This document shows positions 17,652-25,010 of a stretch of DNA of 32,747 bases, one piece after another (position 1 is the stretch's first letter; every line of letters begins with the position of its first letter). Source of the DNA: CALZKI01 sp045124055 (GTDB lineage: Bacteria > Bacillota > Clostridia > Lachnospirales > Lachnospiraceae); assembly GCA_045124055.1 (NCBI GenBank), contig JBGVKZ010000031.1:1-32747 (forward strand), in the 5' to 3' direction. The position numbers and the translations under genes are program-made. The notes under the pieces were generated by a model. It was not told the origin of the DNA, searched no databases, and saw nothing but the letters and a program-made list of their open reading frames with translations.

Positions 17652-17682
17652 CAGAATTTCCTAGCTTTTATAGGAAATTCTG
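17652..17682 (+). terminator. Perfect 12-bp inverted repeat between fusA and tuf
   Basis: CAGAATTTCCTA (17652-17663) and TAGGAAATTCTG (17671-17682) form a perfect 12-bp stem with a 7-base loop. It is followed by TGATAAAAA and not by a T-tract, so it may be a weak terminator or an RNA processing or stability element. Confidence 0.5.
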
Positions 17683-17695
17683 TGATAAAAATAGC

Positions 17696-17724
17696 TTGAA
17701 AAAGCTTTGATTATTCTATATAAT
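17696..17724 (+). promoter_or_regulatory. Promoter of tuf
   Basis: TTGAAA (17696-17701), 17 bases and TATAAT (17719-17724). It lies just after the fusA-tuf hairpin, so tuf can be expressed apart from the upstream str genes. Confidence 0.85.
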
Positions 17725-17790
17725 CAGAGTTAGCGAGTAAAAAATTAAACATACGCCCAAAGAGGCATAAAATTAAGGAGGATATTCAAA

Positions 17791-18978
17791 ATGGCAAAGG
17801 CTAAATTTGAAAGAAAAAAACCACATTGTAATATTGGTACTATCGGTCACGTTGACCACGGTAAAACAACTTTAACAGCAGCTATCACAAAAGTATTATC
17901 TGAAAGAGTTGAAGGTAATGCAGCTGTTGATTTCGCAAACATTGATAAAGCTCCAGAAGAAAGAGAACGTGGTATCACAATTTCTACAGCACACGTAGAA
18001 TACGAAACAGATAACAGACACTACGCTCACGTTGACTGTCCAGGCCATGCTGACTACGTTAAAAACATGATCACAGGTGCTGCTCAGATGGACGGTGCTA
18101 TCCTTGTTGTTGCTGCTACTGATGGTGTTATGGCTCAGACAAAAGAGCACATCTTATTAAGCCGTCAGGTAGGTGTACCTAAAATCGTTGTATTCATGAA
18201 CAAATGTGATATGGTTGATGATCCAGAATTACTTGAATTAGTAGAAATGGAAATCACAGAACAGCTTGAAGAATATGAATTCACAGATTGCCCAATCGTT
18301 AAAGGTTCTGCTTTAAAAGCTCTTGAAGACCCACACGGCGAATGGGGTGACAAAATTATGGAATTAATGTCAACAGTTGACGAATATATTCCAGACCCAC
18401 AGCGTGATACAGATAAACCATTCTTAATGCCAGTAGAAGACGTATTCACAATCACAGGTCGTGGTACAGTTGCTACAGGTAGAGTAGAACGTGGTGTTCT
18501 TCACATCAACGAAGAAGTTGAAATCGTTGGTATCAAAGAAGAAACAAAGAAAACTGTTGTTACAGGTATCGAAATGTTCCGTAAAATGTTAGACGAAGCT
18601 CAGGCTGGTGATAACATCGGTGCTTTACTTCGTGGTGTTCAGAGAACAGAAATCGAAAGAGGACAGGTTCTTGCTAAACCAGGTACAGTAACATGCCATA
18701 CAAAATTCACAGCTCAGGTTTACGTTTTAACAAAAGATGAAGGTGGACGTCATACTCCTTTCTTCAACAATTACAGACCACAGTTCTACTTCAGAACAAC
18801 TGACGTAACAGGTGTTTGTAACTTACCAGCTGGTACAGAAATGTGTATGCCTGGCGATAACGTAGAAATGACAATCGAACTCATTCACCCAATCGCTATG
18901 GAACAGGGTCTTACATTCGCTATCCGTGAAGGTGGTAGAACAGTAGGTTCTGGTAGAGTTGCTACTATCATCGAGTAA
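17791..18978 (+). CDS. tuf: Elongation factor Tu
   Basis: EF-Tu is the GTPase that delivers aminoacyl-tRNA to the ribosome. The 395-residue protein has GHVDHGKTTL (G1), RGITISTAHVEYET (switch), DCPGHADYVKNM (G3), NKCD (G4) and the C-terminal domains ending RTVGSGRVATIIE. ATG at 17791 follows AAGGAGG. The gene is intact, but its last codons are the left attachment site of an integrated element; a second copy of this tail lies at 30211-30272. The terminator now following the gene (19014-19044) is on the element side of the junction. Confidence 0.98.
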   Translation: MAKAKFERKKPHCNIGTIGHVDHGKTTLTAAITKVLSERVEGNAAVDFANIDKAPEERERGITISTAHVEYETDNRHYAHVDCPGHADYVKNMITGAAQMDGAILVVAATDGVMAQTKEHILLSRQVGVPKIVVFMNKCDMVDDPELLELVEMEITEQLEEYEFTDCPIVKGSALKALEDPHGEWGDKIMELMSTVDEYIPDPQRDTDKPFLMPVEDVFTITGRGTVATGRVERGVLHINEEVEIVGIKEETKKTVVTGIEMFRKMLDEAQAGDNIGALLRGVQRTEIERGQVLAKPGTVTCHTKFTAQVYVLTKDEGGRHTPFFNNYRPQFYFRTTDVTGVCNLPAGTEMCMPGDNVEMTIELIHPIAMEQGLTFAIREGGRTVGSGRVATIIE

Positions 18979-18986
18979 TCTTTGAT
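18925..18986 (+). repeat. attL: 3' end of tuf
   Basis: Positions 18940-18986 match 30226-30272 at 46 of 47 bases; 35 in a row are identical from 18940 to 18974. Weaker identity reaches back to 18925. The only core mismatch is the third base of the last Glu codon (GAG here, GAA in the right copy). Confidence 0.92.
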
Positions 18987-19013
18987 AGTGTCTCTAAAAA
19001 GCTAGATTTTATG

Positions 19014-19044
19014 GGGCTTTCCGAGAAATCGGGAAGCCCTTTTT
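19014..19044 (+). terminator. Terminator behind tuf, supplied by the element
   Basis: GGGCTTTCCG (19014-19023) pairs with CGGGAAGCCC (19030-19039) and is followed by five T residues. It is just inside the attL junction, so it replaces the terminator that tuf had before insertion. Confidence 0.85.
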
Positions 19045-19087
19045 ATGTACTGAAGTAGGTGGAAAAACTAGCGAAAAATAGAGTCAG

Positions 19088-19109
19088 CGGTGCCAAAACG
19101 GTGCCAAAA
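19088..19109 (+). repeat. Tandem 11-bp repeats, probable integrase arm-type site (left)
   Basis: Two direct copies of CGGTGCCAAAA (19088-19098, 19099-19109). The same pair occurs at the other end of the element (30089-30110) in the same orientation, as expected for sites bound by the N-terminal domain of the integrase. Confidence 0.7.
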
Positions 19110-19116
19110 ATAAAAA

Positions 19117-19152
19117 CTCCAGCGAATTTAGATATTCACTGGAGCTATTTTT
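19117..19152. terminator. Bidirectional terminator at the end of the repressor gene
   Basis: CTCCAGCGAAT (19117-19127) pairs with ATTCACTGGAG (19134-19144) with one G-U. T-rich runs follow on both strands, so it can end the minus-strand repressor transcript and any plus-strand read-through from tuf. Confidence 0.75.
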
Positions 19153-19635
19153 TTACCATCCCTTAATCTGTTTTACCTGTTCTGCCCTCTCCGCATCCTT
19201 ATGATACTGCAGCTTAAATTGTATCGTTTCCACAACCTCTTTCCGGGCTTCATCATCCAACTGATAAAAGGAAGTGAGCAGATTATCCACATCGGGCATA
19301 CTGTTCTTACCGAATAGGTGCATGAGTGGATAGAGAGAATATTTTAAGTATGTTTTTATTCTGCTGGAATCCAAGGCACCATTCAAACCATCCGGAAGGG
19401 TAGGGTAGATTTCTTCTTCTGTAATGGCTCCAGAGAAAGGACTTGCGGAGCATATCTCATTCACATCAATATCCAAGGCATTCGCCAGACGGAGAGCAAA
19501 GTCAAATCTGATGTTGGTATCCTTTTGGATAATAGTATAAAGTGTAGTGGCACTGATGCCGGTTTCTTTAGCAATCTTACGCACATTGGTACCTTTGTTA
19601 TCAATGTGTTCTTTTAATTTCTTTCCATCGCCCAT
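19153..19635 (-). CDS. XRE-family HTH repressor of the element
   Basis: This is a 160-residue DNA-binding protein with an N-terminal Cro/CI-type helix-turn-helix (about residues 17-61: NVRKIAKETGISATTLYTII, then FALRLANALDIDVNEI) and a helical C-terminal region rich in charged residues that likely dimerises. The start is the ATG at 19633-19635, preceded on the minus strand by AGGAGG at seven bases; a longer form from 19659 has no such site. It is divergent from xis-int, with an array of 17-bp palindromic sites between them. The likely role is repression of excision functions and possibly of its own gene. Target and inducer are inferred. Confidence 0.85.
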   Translation of the reverse strand: MGDGKKLKEHIDNKGTNVRKIAKETGISATTLYTIIQKDTNIRFDFALRLANALDIDVNEICSASPFSGAITEEEIYPTLPDGLNGALDSSRIKTYLKYSLYPLMHLFGKNSMPDVDNLLTSFYQLDDEARKEVVETIQFKLQYHKDAERAEQVKQIKGW

Positions 19636-19665
19636 GAGCAACCTCCTATATTCATACATAGAAAA

Positions 19666-19826
19666 AATACGAAAAACATAATTACAATATCCATAATAGC
19701 ATATTTACGAAAAACATAAAAGAGGAAATTACAAAAAATATTATTTACGAAAACCGTAAAAATAATTTTACGAAGTGTTGACAAAGGAAAGATATGGTGC
19801 TAATATAGGTTTACGAAATTCGTACA
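19666..19826. promoter_or_regulatory. Operator array, four 17-bp palindrome-like sites
   Basis: Sites with 6-5-6 geometry and consensus TTTACG-N5-CGTAAA: 19666-19682 (AATACG..CATAAT), 19704-19720 (TTTACG..CATAAA), 19744-19760 (TTTACG..CGTAAA, perfect), 19810-19826 (TTTACG..CGTACA). A half site at 19767-19772 lies against the -35 box of the xis-int promoter. The last site overlaps the expected transcription start. Confidence 0.75.
19778..19806 (+). promoter_or_regulatory. Promoter of xis-int
   Basis: TTGACA (19778-19783), 17 bases and TAATAT (19801-19806). It is surrounded by the operator sites described above, so it is probably repressed in the integrated state. Confidence 0.8.
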
Positions 19827-19882
19827 CAAATTAAATACAAGAGATGTAATGAAATTAGAAATGAAGAAGGGAGGACGAATAT

Positions 19883-20077
19883 ATGGCGAATTATCAATAT
19901 ATGATGAGTGCGGAAGATGTTGCAAAAGAACTGAATTGCTCCAAATCTCACGCATACAAGCTTATTAAGTCGATGAACAAGGAATTGGATAGTCAGGGCT
20001 ATGTGACAATGCCTGGGCGAATTCCAAGAGCGTTCTGGGCAACTAAGATGTTTGGCTATGAATTGGTAGCAAATTAA
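19883..20077 (+). CDS. xis: Excisionase-like small DNA-binding protein
   Basis: This 64-residue protein has a winged-helix/HTH-like start (MMSAEDVAKELNCSKSHAYKLIKSMNKEL) followed by a basic segment. This form is common for excisionases or recombination directionality factors that lie directly upstream of tyrosine integrases in Firmicutes elements. ATG at 19883 follows GGGAGG. The integrase starts 16 bases downstream, so the two are cotranscribed from the operator-controlled promoter. The role is inferred from size, fold and position; a transcriptional regulator role is the main alternative. Confidence 0.75.
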   Translation: MANYQYMMSAEDVAKELNCSKSHAYKLIKSMNKELDSQGYVTMPGRIPRAFWATKMFGYELVAN

Positions 20078-20093
20078 GGAAAGGAAGGTCATT

Positions 20094-21170
20094 ATGGCGT
20101 ATAAGGAGAAAGACACAAAGAAATGGACAGCCCAATGGTTTGAAACAACTGCCAAGGGCGAAAAGAAAAAGCGAAGAAAAAGAGGTTTCGAGACAAAGCG
20201 AGAAGCTCTTGAGTATGAGCGACAGAAGAAATTGAATAACAGCAGAAGTATGGATATGAAGCTAAGTGAATTTATGGAAGTTTATTTTGATGATAAGCAG
20301 AATGAGTTGAAGGAACGCACCATGAAGAATAAGCGGTATATGATGGAGCAACACATCATTCCATACTTTGGTAATCAGATGATGAGTGAGATAACTGCCG
20401 GGCAGATTATCCAGTGGCAGAATGAAATGCAGACAAAAGGATTTTCGGAAGCCTACTTAAGGATGATACAAAATCAGCTAACCAGCTTATTCACTCACGC
20501 TTCACGAATTTACGATTTGCACACAAATCCTTGTAAAAAAGTAAAGCGTATGGGAAGTTCGGATAACAGAAGTTTGGACTTCTGGACAGTGGATGAGTAC
20601 CAAAAGTTCATACAAACGATGGAGCCGGGAAGCAGATACTATCTTATCTTTGAAATCCTCTTTTGGACGGGATGTAGAATTGGAGAGTTGCTGGCACTTA
20701 CACCAAAGGACATTGATTTTGAGAGAAATCAAATCAGCATTACCAAAACCTACTACCGGACAGAAAGGCAGGATGTGATTACGGAGCCTAAGACAAAGCA
20801 ATCTGTAAGACTGATAGAAATACCGGAGTTTCTTAAGCAGGAGATTAAGGATTTTATAGATGGTCATTATGGTATGCCGGAGAATGAAAGGCTCTTCCCC
20901 ATTGTGCAGGAAGCGGTACAACACAAAATGAAGCATCAAATGGAGAAAGCAGGAGTAAAGAAAATCCGAGTTCACGATTTGAGACATTCACATGTGGCGT
21001 ACTTAATCAATAAAGGAATTGAGCCTATTCTGATAAAGGAGAGGGTAGGACACAAGGATATCCGTATCACATTAAATACTTACGGACACTTATATCCGAA
21101 TCAACAAAGAAAAGTAGCGGAGATGCTGGATTTTGAAAAAGAAAAAAGCCCTAACAGCGGCAACTGCTAG
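20094..21170 (+). CDS. int: Tyrosine site-specific integrase
   Basis: This enzyme recombines the element's attP with the tuf tail and, with Xis, reverses the reaction. The 358 residues comprise an arm-DNA-binding N-terminal domain (about 1-50, basic KKKRRKRGF), a helical core-binding domain (about 55-150) and the catalytic domain. All catalytic residues are visible: Arg195 (TGCRIGELLAL), Lys235, His294 and Arg297 (HDLRHSH), His320 (VGHKDI) and the nucleophile Tyr330 (NTYGHLYP). ATG follows AAGGAAGG. Its arm domain probably binds the paired 11-bp repeats at both element ends. It appears intact and functional. Confidence 0.95.
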   Translation: MAYKEKDTKKWTAQWFETTAKGEKKKRRKRGFETKREALEYERQKKLNNSRSMDMKLSEFMEVYFDDKQNELKERTMKNKRYMMEQHIIPYFGNQMMSEITAGQIIQWQNEMQTKGFSEAYLRMIQNQLTSLFTHASRIYDLHTNPCKKVKRMGSSDNRSLDFWTVDEYQKFIQTMEPGSRYYLIFEILFWTGCRIGELLALTPKDIDFERNQISITKTYYRTERQDVITEPKTKQSVRLIEIPEFLKQEIKDFIDGHYGMPENERLFPIVQEAVQHKMKHQMEKAGVKKIRVHDLRHSHVAYLINKGIEPILIKERVGHKDIRITLNTYGHLYPNQQRKVAEMLDFEKEKSPNSGNC

Positions 21171-21273
21171 GACTTGTGATAACAGGAAAACCTCTGTTAC
21201 CTATGTAATCACAGCATAAGTATAACAGAGGTTCTTCTGTGTGACAATGAGATTTTAGGAAACGGAGGACTTT
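21171..21273 (+). other. Intergenic inverted repeats between int and the RepA-like gene
   Basis: AACCTCTGTTA (21189-21199) and TAACAGAGGTT (21223-21233) form an 11-bp perfect inverted repeat. TTGTGAT near 21174 and ATCACAG near 21208 form an overlapping alternative pairing. There is no T-tract. A regulatory or replication role is possible but unproved. Confidence 0.5.
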
Positions 21274-22254
21274 ATGGAAGAAAAGAGAACAGAACTGAAA
21301 ATGATTAAGATGTCAGAAGTACAGTCGCAGGAGATTGAGTGGCTTTGGTATCCATTCATCCCTTATGGAAAGCTGACAATCGTACAAGGTGATCCGGGAG
21401 ACGGAAAGACAACCTTGATATTAAATATTGCAGCCAAGTTATCCAAAGGAGAGGGGCTGGATAATGATATGAAGCTGACGGAACCAATGAACATTATTTA
21501 TCAGACTGCCGAGGACGGGCTTGCGGATACTGTAAAGCCAAGGCTTGAAAAGGCAGGTGCAGATTGTGAGCGGATAGTGGTAATTGATGAAAGCGACAAG
21601 TCTCTTTCTATGGCAGATGAAAGGCTGGAAGAAGCTATTATACAGACCGGAGCGAGGATGTTGATTTTAGACCCGATACAGGCTTACTTGGGCGGTGGCA
21701 TGGATATGAACAGGGCAAATGAAGCAAGGGATATGACGAAGCGTTTAGGAGCTTTGGCAGAGAAATACAAATGTGCCATTATCCTTATCGGTCATATGAA
21801 TAAGGCATCCGGTAATAAGGCGGCTTATAGGGGCATGGGTTCCATTGATTTCTTTGCGGTAGCAAGGAGCGTGTTGCTAGTCGGCAGAGTGGAAGGAGAA
21901 CCCAATATCAGAGCAGTTGTTCAGATAAAAAATAATTTGGCGCAGTTCGGACATCCCAAGGCATTTGAATTGATGGAAAGTGGTTTTAAGTGGCTGGGAG
22001 ATTATGAGATTACAGCAGATGAAGTGCTTGGCGGTATTGCCCCAAAAGCAAATAAATTGGAGCAGGCAAAGCAGATGCTTCGGGAACTGGCAGAGACTGC
22101 TAATGCGGTACAGAGTAATGAGATTTTTGATATGGCTGAGGAACAGGGAATTTCTAAAAGAACATTGGAAAATGCCAAAAAGGAGCTGGGCATCAGGGCA
22201 AGAAAAATCAATAACTCATGGTATTGGGAACTGGATAAGATAAAGCAGATTTAA
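21274..22254 (+). CDS. RepA-like AAA ATPase (hexameric helicase family)
   Basis: This 326-residue cytosolic protein has a RecA-like ATPase core: Walker A GDPGDGKTT (residues 39-47), a TAEDG segment near 79-83, Walker B LILD (130-133) followed by PIQAYLGGG, and a sensor stretch GHMNKASGNKAAYRGMGS. It matches the RepA/RSF1010-type helicase family (COG3598) common in plasmids and mobilizable elements. The C-terminal part (about 245-326) looks like a winged-helix DNA-binding domain. The likely role is unwinding DNA for replication of the excised circle. It lies before a complex inverted-repeat region that could be the origin. ATG at 21274 follows ACGGAGG. Confidence 0.85.
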   Translation: MEEKRTELKMIKMSEVQSQEIEWLWYPFIPYGKLTIVQGDPGDGKTTLILNIAAKLSKGEGLDNDMKLTEPMNIIYQTAEDGLADTVKPRLEKAGADCERIVVIDESDKSLSMADERLEEAIIQTGARMLILDPIQAYLGGGMDMNRANEARDMTKRLGALAEKYKCAIILIGHMNKASGNKAAYRGMGSIDFFAVARSVLLVGRVEGEPNIRAVVQIKNNLAQFGHPKAFELMESGFKWLGDYEITADEVLGGIAPKANKLEQAKQMLRELAETANAVQSNEIFDMAEEQGISKRTLENAKKELGIRARKINNSWYWELDKIKQI

Positions 22255-22260
22255 GGGAAG

Positions 22261-22341
22261 AACGCAACAATGCAGACTATATAAAATTTGCGGTGATGAA
22301 CCTTGCAAGGTTGCAAAATTTATAGACATTGCGTTGTTGCG
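22261..22341. other. Nested inverted repeats, candidate replication origin
   Basis: Three nested symmetrical parts share one centre: outer AACGCAACAATG (22261-22272) against CATTGCGTT (22327-22335) with a small bulge; middle TATAAAATTTGC (22280-22291) against GCAAAATTTATA (22313-22324) with one mismatch; inner perfect palindrome AACCTTGCAAGGTT (22299-22312). There is no T-tract. The position, directly behind the RepA-like gene, suggests an origin or another protein-binding site. Confidence 0.5.
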
Positions 22342-22370
22342 GTCTTGATGGAAAGGATGGATTGATAGGA

Positions 22371-22604
22371 TTGAAAAATGTGCAGATTTCAGAGGAATTA
22401 TTTATTGCACTCCTTAAATATCACTTGGTGGAAATAGATGATGTTTTACCAGAGATAAAGAAAGGTTTGGAAGAAAAATTGGAAGCTATGGTAAGGCGGG
22501 ATTTATACACAAAATATAAGACTGCTCCAACTGAGGAAGAAAGAGAAAAGGCACGACAGGAGTATCTGGAAAAGGTGGGAATGCACCGGAGCTTCCGATG
22601 GTAA
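22371..22604 (+). CDS. Small mobilization-associated protein ('complexin-2'-like)
   Basis: This 77-residue, highly charged helical protein contains KNVQISEELFIALLKYH, then IKKGLEEKLEAMVRRDLYTKYKTAP, and ends EYLEKVGMHRSFRW. From memory, this is the small family often named 'complexin-2' in Firmicutes genomes, found next to relaxase genes in mobilizable elements; the name reflects a misannotation. TTG at 22371 gives the usual start (KNVQISEEL); GTG at 22380 is an alternative. The function is unknown, and a relaxosome accessory role is a guess from location. Confidence 0.65.
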   Translation: MKNVQISEELFIALLKYHLVEIDDVLPEIKKGLEEKLEAMVRRDLYTKYKTAPTEEEREKARQEYLEKVGMHRSFRW

Positions 22605-22928
22605 AACTTTTCCTTCAGTGTGTAGGACGGGAGCGTGCCACGCTCCTGTATATGGTAGTTAAGGAGAAAGTCGGATTAGGGTGTAATGGCAAAAGAGGAC
22701 TACACTCACAAGCCCTCGGCGTATGAGAGCGAAATACACCCATCGCACAAAACTTCGTTTTATGCTCTGTGTATTTCGCCCTTGCAGGGGGCAAAGGACA
22801 GCGTGGCTGTCCTTACAAATGCTAACGCATTTGTGGTTATGCCGGATACGCAATAGGTTCGTAAACGGACACCTAAGTGTCCACTCACGATAGCAAAAGT
22901 CGCTATCATTTTTCAAAGAAAGGGGGTA
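22605..22928 (+). other. Hairpin-rich region upstream of the relaxase, candidate oriT
   Basis: No gene is present in these 324 bases. Successive perfect or near-perfect hairpins are visible: GGAGCG/CGCTCC (22630-22646), GCGAAATACAC/GTGTATTTCGC (22729-22739, 22769-22779) enclosing AAAAC/GTTTT, AAGGACAGC/GCTGTCCTT (22794-22802, 22806-22814), ACAAATGC/GCATTTGT (22815-22822, 22827-22834), GGACAC/GTGTCC (22867-22872, 22877-22882) and GATAGC/GCTATC (22889-22894, 22902-22907). Dense inverted repeats directly before a relaxase gene are typical of oriT. The nick site is not identified. Confidence 0.6.
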
Positions 22929-24449
22929 ATGCCTATTGTAAGAAATTCATTTATACAGATGTCAAAACTGCCTAATGTGAAAGGCAGAATCAGCTATATA
23001 TCGAGCAAAGCAAGACAGGAAAATTTGTATGCAGTTTATGAAACAACTGACCGCAAATTTTGGAAGGAGCTTGCCAAGTGCAATCAAGAGGAATTTAGGG
23101 AAAGCGGAACGAAAGGAAACTGTATTGAAGCAAGAGAATTGATTATTGCACTGCCGGAAAGTTTTGTAGATTATGAGCCGGACAAGTTGCTCAAACTGTT
23201 CACAGAACACTTTAAGCAGAATTATGGCGTGGAATGTATCTCAGCTTTGCATCACAACAAACGCAAAACAAACTATCATATCCATCTTATCTTTTCAGAG
23301 CGAAAATTGCTTGATGAACCAGTGGAGAAGATTGCTACAAGAAATATGTTTTATGACGAAAACGGAAAGCATGTACGTACTAAAAAAGAGATACTGGATG
23401 AAGCCGGACTGCTTCGGAAAGGCTGTAAAATTATTCACAAGGGCGAGGTATATGAGCGTAATCTTTTTACCATAAAAGACAGCCGATTTAAGAGCGACAG
23501 CTTTCTTGATGAAGTGAAACGCTCCTACACTGACCTTATTAATATTTATGTCAAAGATGACAAGCAAAAGCTCAAGGTTTTTGACAGAAACGGTGTGTAT
23601 CTGCCTACGAAAAAGATTGGCAAGAACAACCCAAAAGCGGAGCAGATAAAAACTGATAACCAGTACCGTGTCATGTGGAATCAGACGGTGGATAGGGCAC
23701 TAATTAGCGGTGTGCCGGAGGGACAGATTTTGGAAGTGAAGCAGAGCGAAATTGGACAGAAAGTAAAGGCTTCCATTCAGAAGTCGGGAAGAAATCCGGC
23801 ACTGCTAAAAAGCCTGATTATGACTGCTATTTATGCGTTGGAGCTTCTCATTGGCAAGGTGTTAAAAATGGCTTCACAAAAGGCAGATAAGGGCATAGAA
23901 ATGGTTGCAAAGGCAGAGCCGGAGCAGACACCTGTTAAGGCGATAAGATCATTTGTAAAAGCTGAGAGTGAGCTTGTGCCGGAAATGCCTAAGAAGTCAG
24001 CACTTGCTTCCAAGTATCCGAGACTTGCAGATATTTATAATAAATTGGAGAAACAAAATACAGCCATTTATGAGAGGGAACAGCAGCTTGCCAGCGTGGA
24101 AAAGGAGCTTGTGGGAGCAAAGGGCATCTTTAAGGCAAAACAGCGTAAGGAGTTGCAGGAGCAGGCAGAACAGTTAAAGACACAGATAGTCAATATGAAA
24201 CAGTACCTATCAAGTATGGTGCAGGGTTATGGATATAAGAATGTGAAGGAGTTTCTGGCTGAATACAGCGTGTCCAAAGCAGAGTATAGCGATTATCAGT
24301 CAGCGGTTGCAAAGTGGGAACAGCAGACCGGAAATAAGGCAGAACCGGACAGTTTAAAAGCAAAGTTGCAAAGGAAGACGCAGGAAGTAAAGGAACGAGA
24401 AAATAACAGACAGAGCCATCATTACAGGAGCGATAGAGGTGGCAGATAG
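22929..24449 (+). CDS. MobA/MobL-type relaxase
   Basis: The relaxase would nick oriT, stay bound to the 5' end and lead the strand into a recipient cell through a helper's secretion system. The 506-residue protein has its nuclease domain at the N-terminus: conserved GRISYISSKARQENLYA, IEARELIIALPESF, and the metal-binding motif HHNKRKTNYHIHL (His108, His109, His117, His119). A hydrophobic stretch (about 290-312) follows, then a long charged coiled coil (about 370-430) and a basic tail. ATG at 22929 gives the usual MPIVRNSF start, although its Shine-Dalgarno (AGGGGG, 22921-22926) is unusually close. TnpV follows nine bases downstream. Confidence 0.88.
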   Translation: MPIVRNSFIQMSKLPNVKGRISYISSKARQENLYAVYETTDRKFWKELAKCNQEEFRESGTKGNCIEARELIIALPESFVDYEPDKLLKLFTEHFKQNYGVECISALHHNKRKTNYHIHLIFSERKLLDEPVEKIATRNMFYDENGKHVRTKKEILDEAGLLRKGCKIIHKGEVYERNLFTIKDSRFKSDSFLDEVKRSYTDLINIYVKDDKQKLKVFDRNGVYLPTKKIGKNNPKAEQIKTDNQYRVMWNQTVDRALISGVPEGQILEVKQSEIGQKVKASIQKSGRNPALLKSLIMTAIYALELLIGKVLKMASQKADKGIEMVAKAEPEQTPVKAIRSFVKAESELVPEMPKKSALASKYPRLADIYNKLEKQNTAIYEREQQLASVEKELVGAKGIFKAKQRKELQEQAEQLKTQIVNMKQYLSSMVQGYGYKNVKEFLAEYSVSKAEYSDYQSAVAKWEQQTGNKAEPDSLKAKLQRKTQEVKERENNRQSHHYRSDRGGR

Positions 24450-24458
24450 GAGCAGTTT

Positions 24459-24836
24459 ATGAAGAAACACATCATTGGAGAAAATGGAATTAGTTACACA
24501 CTTGGAGAGGATGAATTGTATTATCCGGATTTGCAGATAGCGGAAGGGACACACTATGAGATTGGCAAGTATGGACGGATGCGGTGGGAGTATTTGAAGA
24601 ACCACCACAGAGGGGAATATATCAAACTACTTATGAATGGGAGATTGAATGAGTATTTGCATGAGGTTGATACACAATGTTATGAGAGATTAGAACTTCT
24701 TGTAGAGCAGATGAAAGCCGGAACAGGGATTACGGAAGAATTAAAAGCTACCGACCAGATGAAGTGGGTAGAGCTGATGAATAATGTGAGAAGTTCGGCA
24801 GAGGAAATCGTATTAAAAGAGTTGATATATGTGTAG
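24459..24836 (+). CDS. tnpV: TnpV family protein
   Basis: This 125-residue protein matches the TnpV family of small proteins carried by Clostridia transposons and integrative elements. Recognisable parts are YEIGKYGRMRWEYLKNHHRGEY, LLMNGRLNEYLHEVD and the end NNVRSSAEEIVLKELIYV. It is predicted to be cytosolic and helical. Its function is not established. ATG follows AGGAG just after the relaxase stop codon, so it is cotranscribed with the relaxase. Confidence 0.85.
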   Translation: MKKHIIGENGISYTLGEDELYYPDLQIAEGTHYEIGKYGRMRWEYLKNHHRGEYIKLLMNGRLNEYLHEVDTQCYERLELLVEQMKAGTGITEELKATDQMKWVELMNNVRSSAEEIVLKELIYV

Positions 24837-24844
24837 TGTGGGTG

Positions 24845-24873
24845 CGGAGCGTAATGCTCCGTATTCTTATATT
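24845..24873 (+). terminator. Weak terminator-like hairpin after tnpV
   Basis: CGGAGC (24845-24850) and GCTCCG (24856-24861) form a hairpin followed by a T-rich stretch interrupted by other bases. It separates the mobility module from the cargo. Confidence 0.5.
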
Positions 24874-25010
24874 TTGGATGCAAAATAACATCCGCTATGA
24901 TATAATCATTTTGGAATAAGAGAAAATATAGAGGTTGAAAACAAATATAGAAAAAACGTTGATACGAGATATTGGGAAAGTTGATTGCTATTAGCAAAGA
25001 GGTGAGATAT

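Noticed and set aside
19088..19109. CRISPR-like or microsatellite repeat
   Set aside because: Only two 11-bp copies are present, with a matching pair at the other element end; an integrase arm site explains them better.
20502..20987. 161-codon minus-strand frame inside the integrase gene
   Set aside because: It lies fully inside a gene with clear catalytic motifs, and it has no plausible start signal or recognisable protein character.
22659..22916. 85-codon minus-strand frame in the region before the relaxase
   Set aside because: It is composed largely of the hairpins of the oriT-like region and has no ribosome binding site; the structure explains the sequence better.
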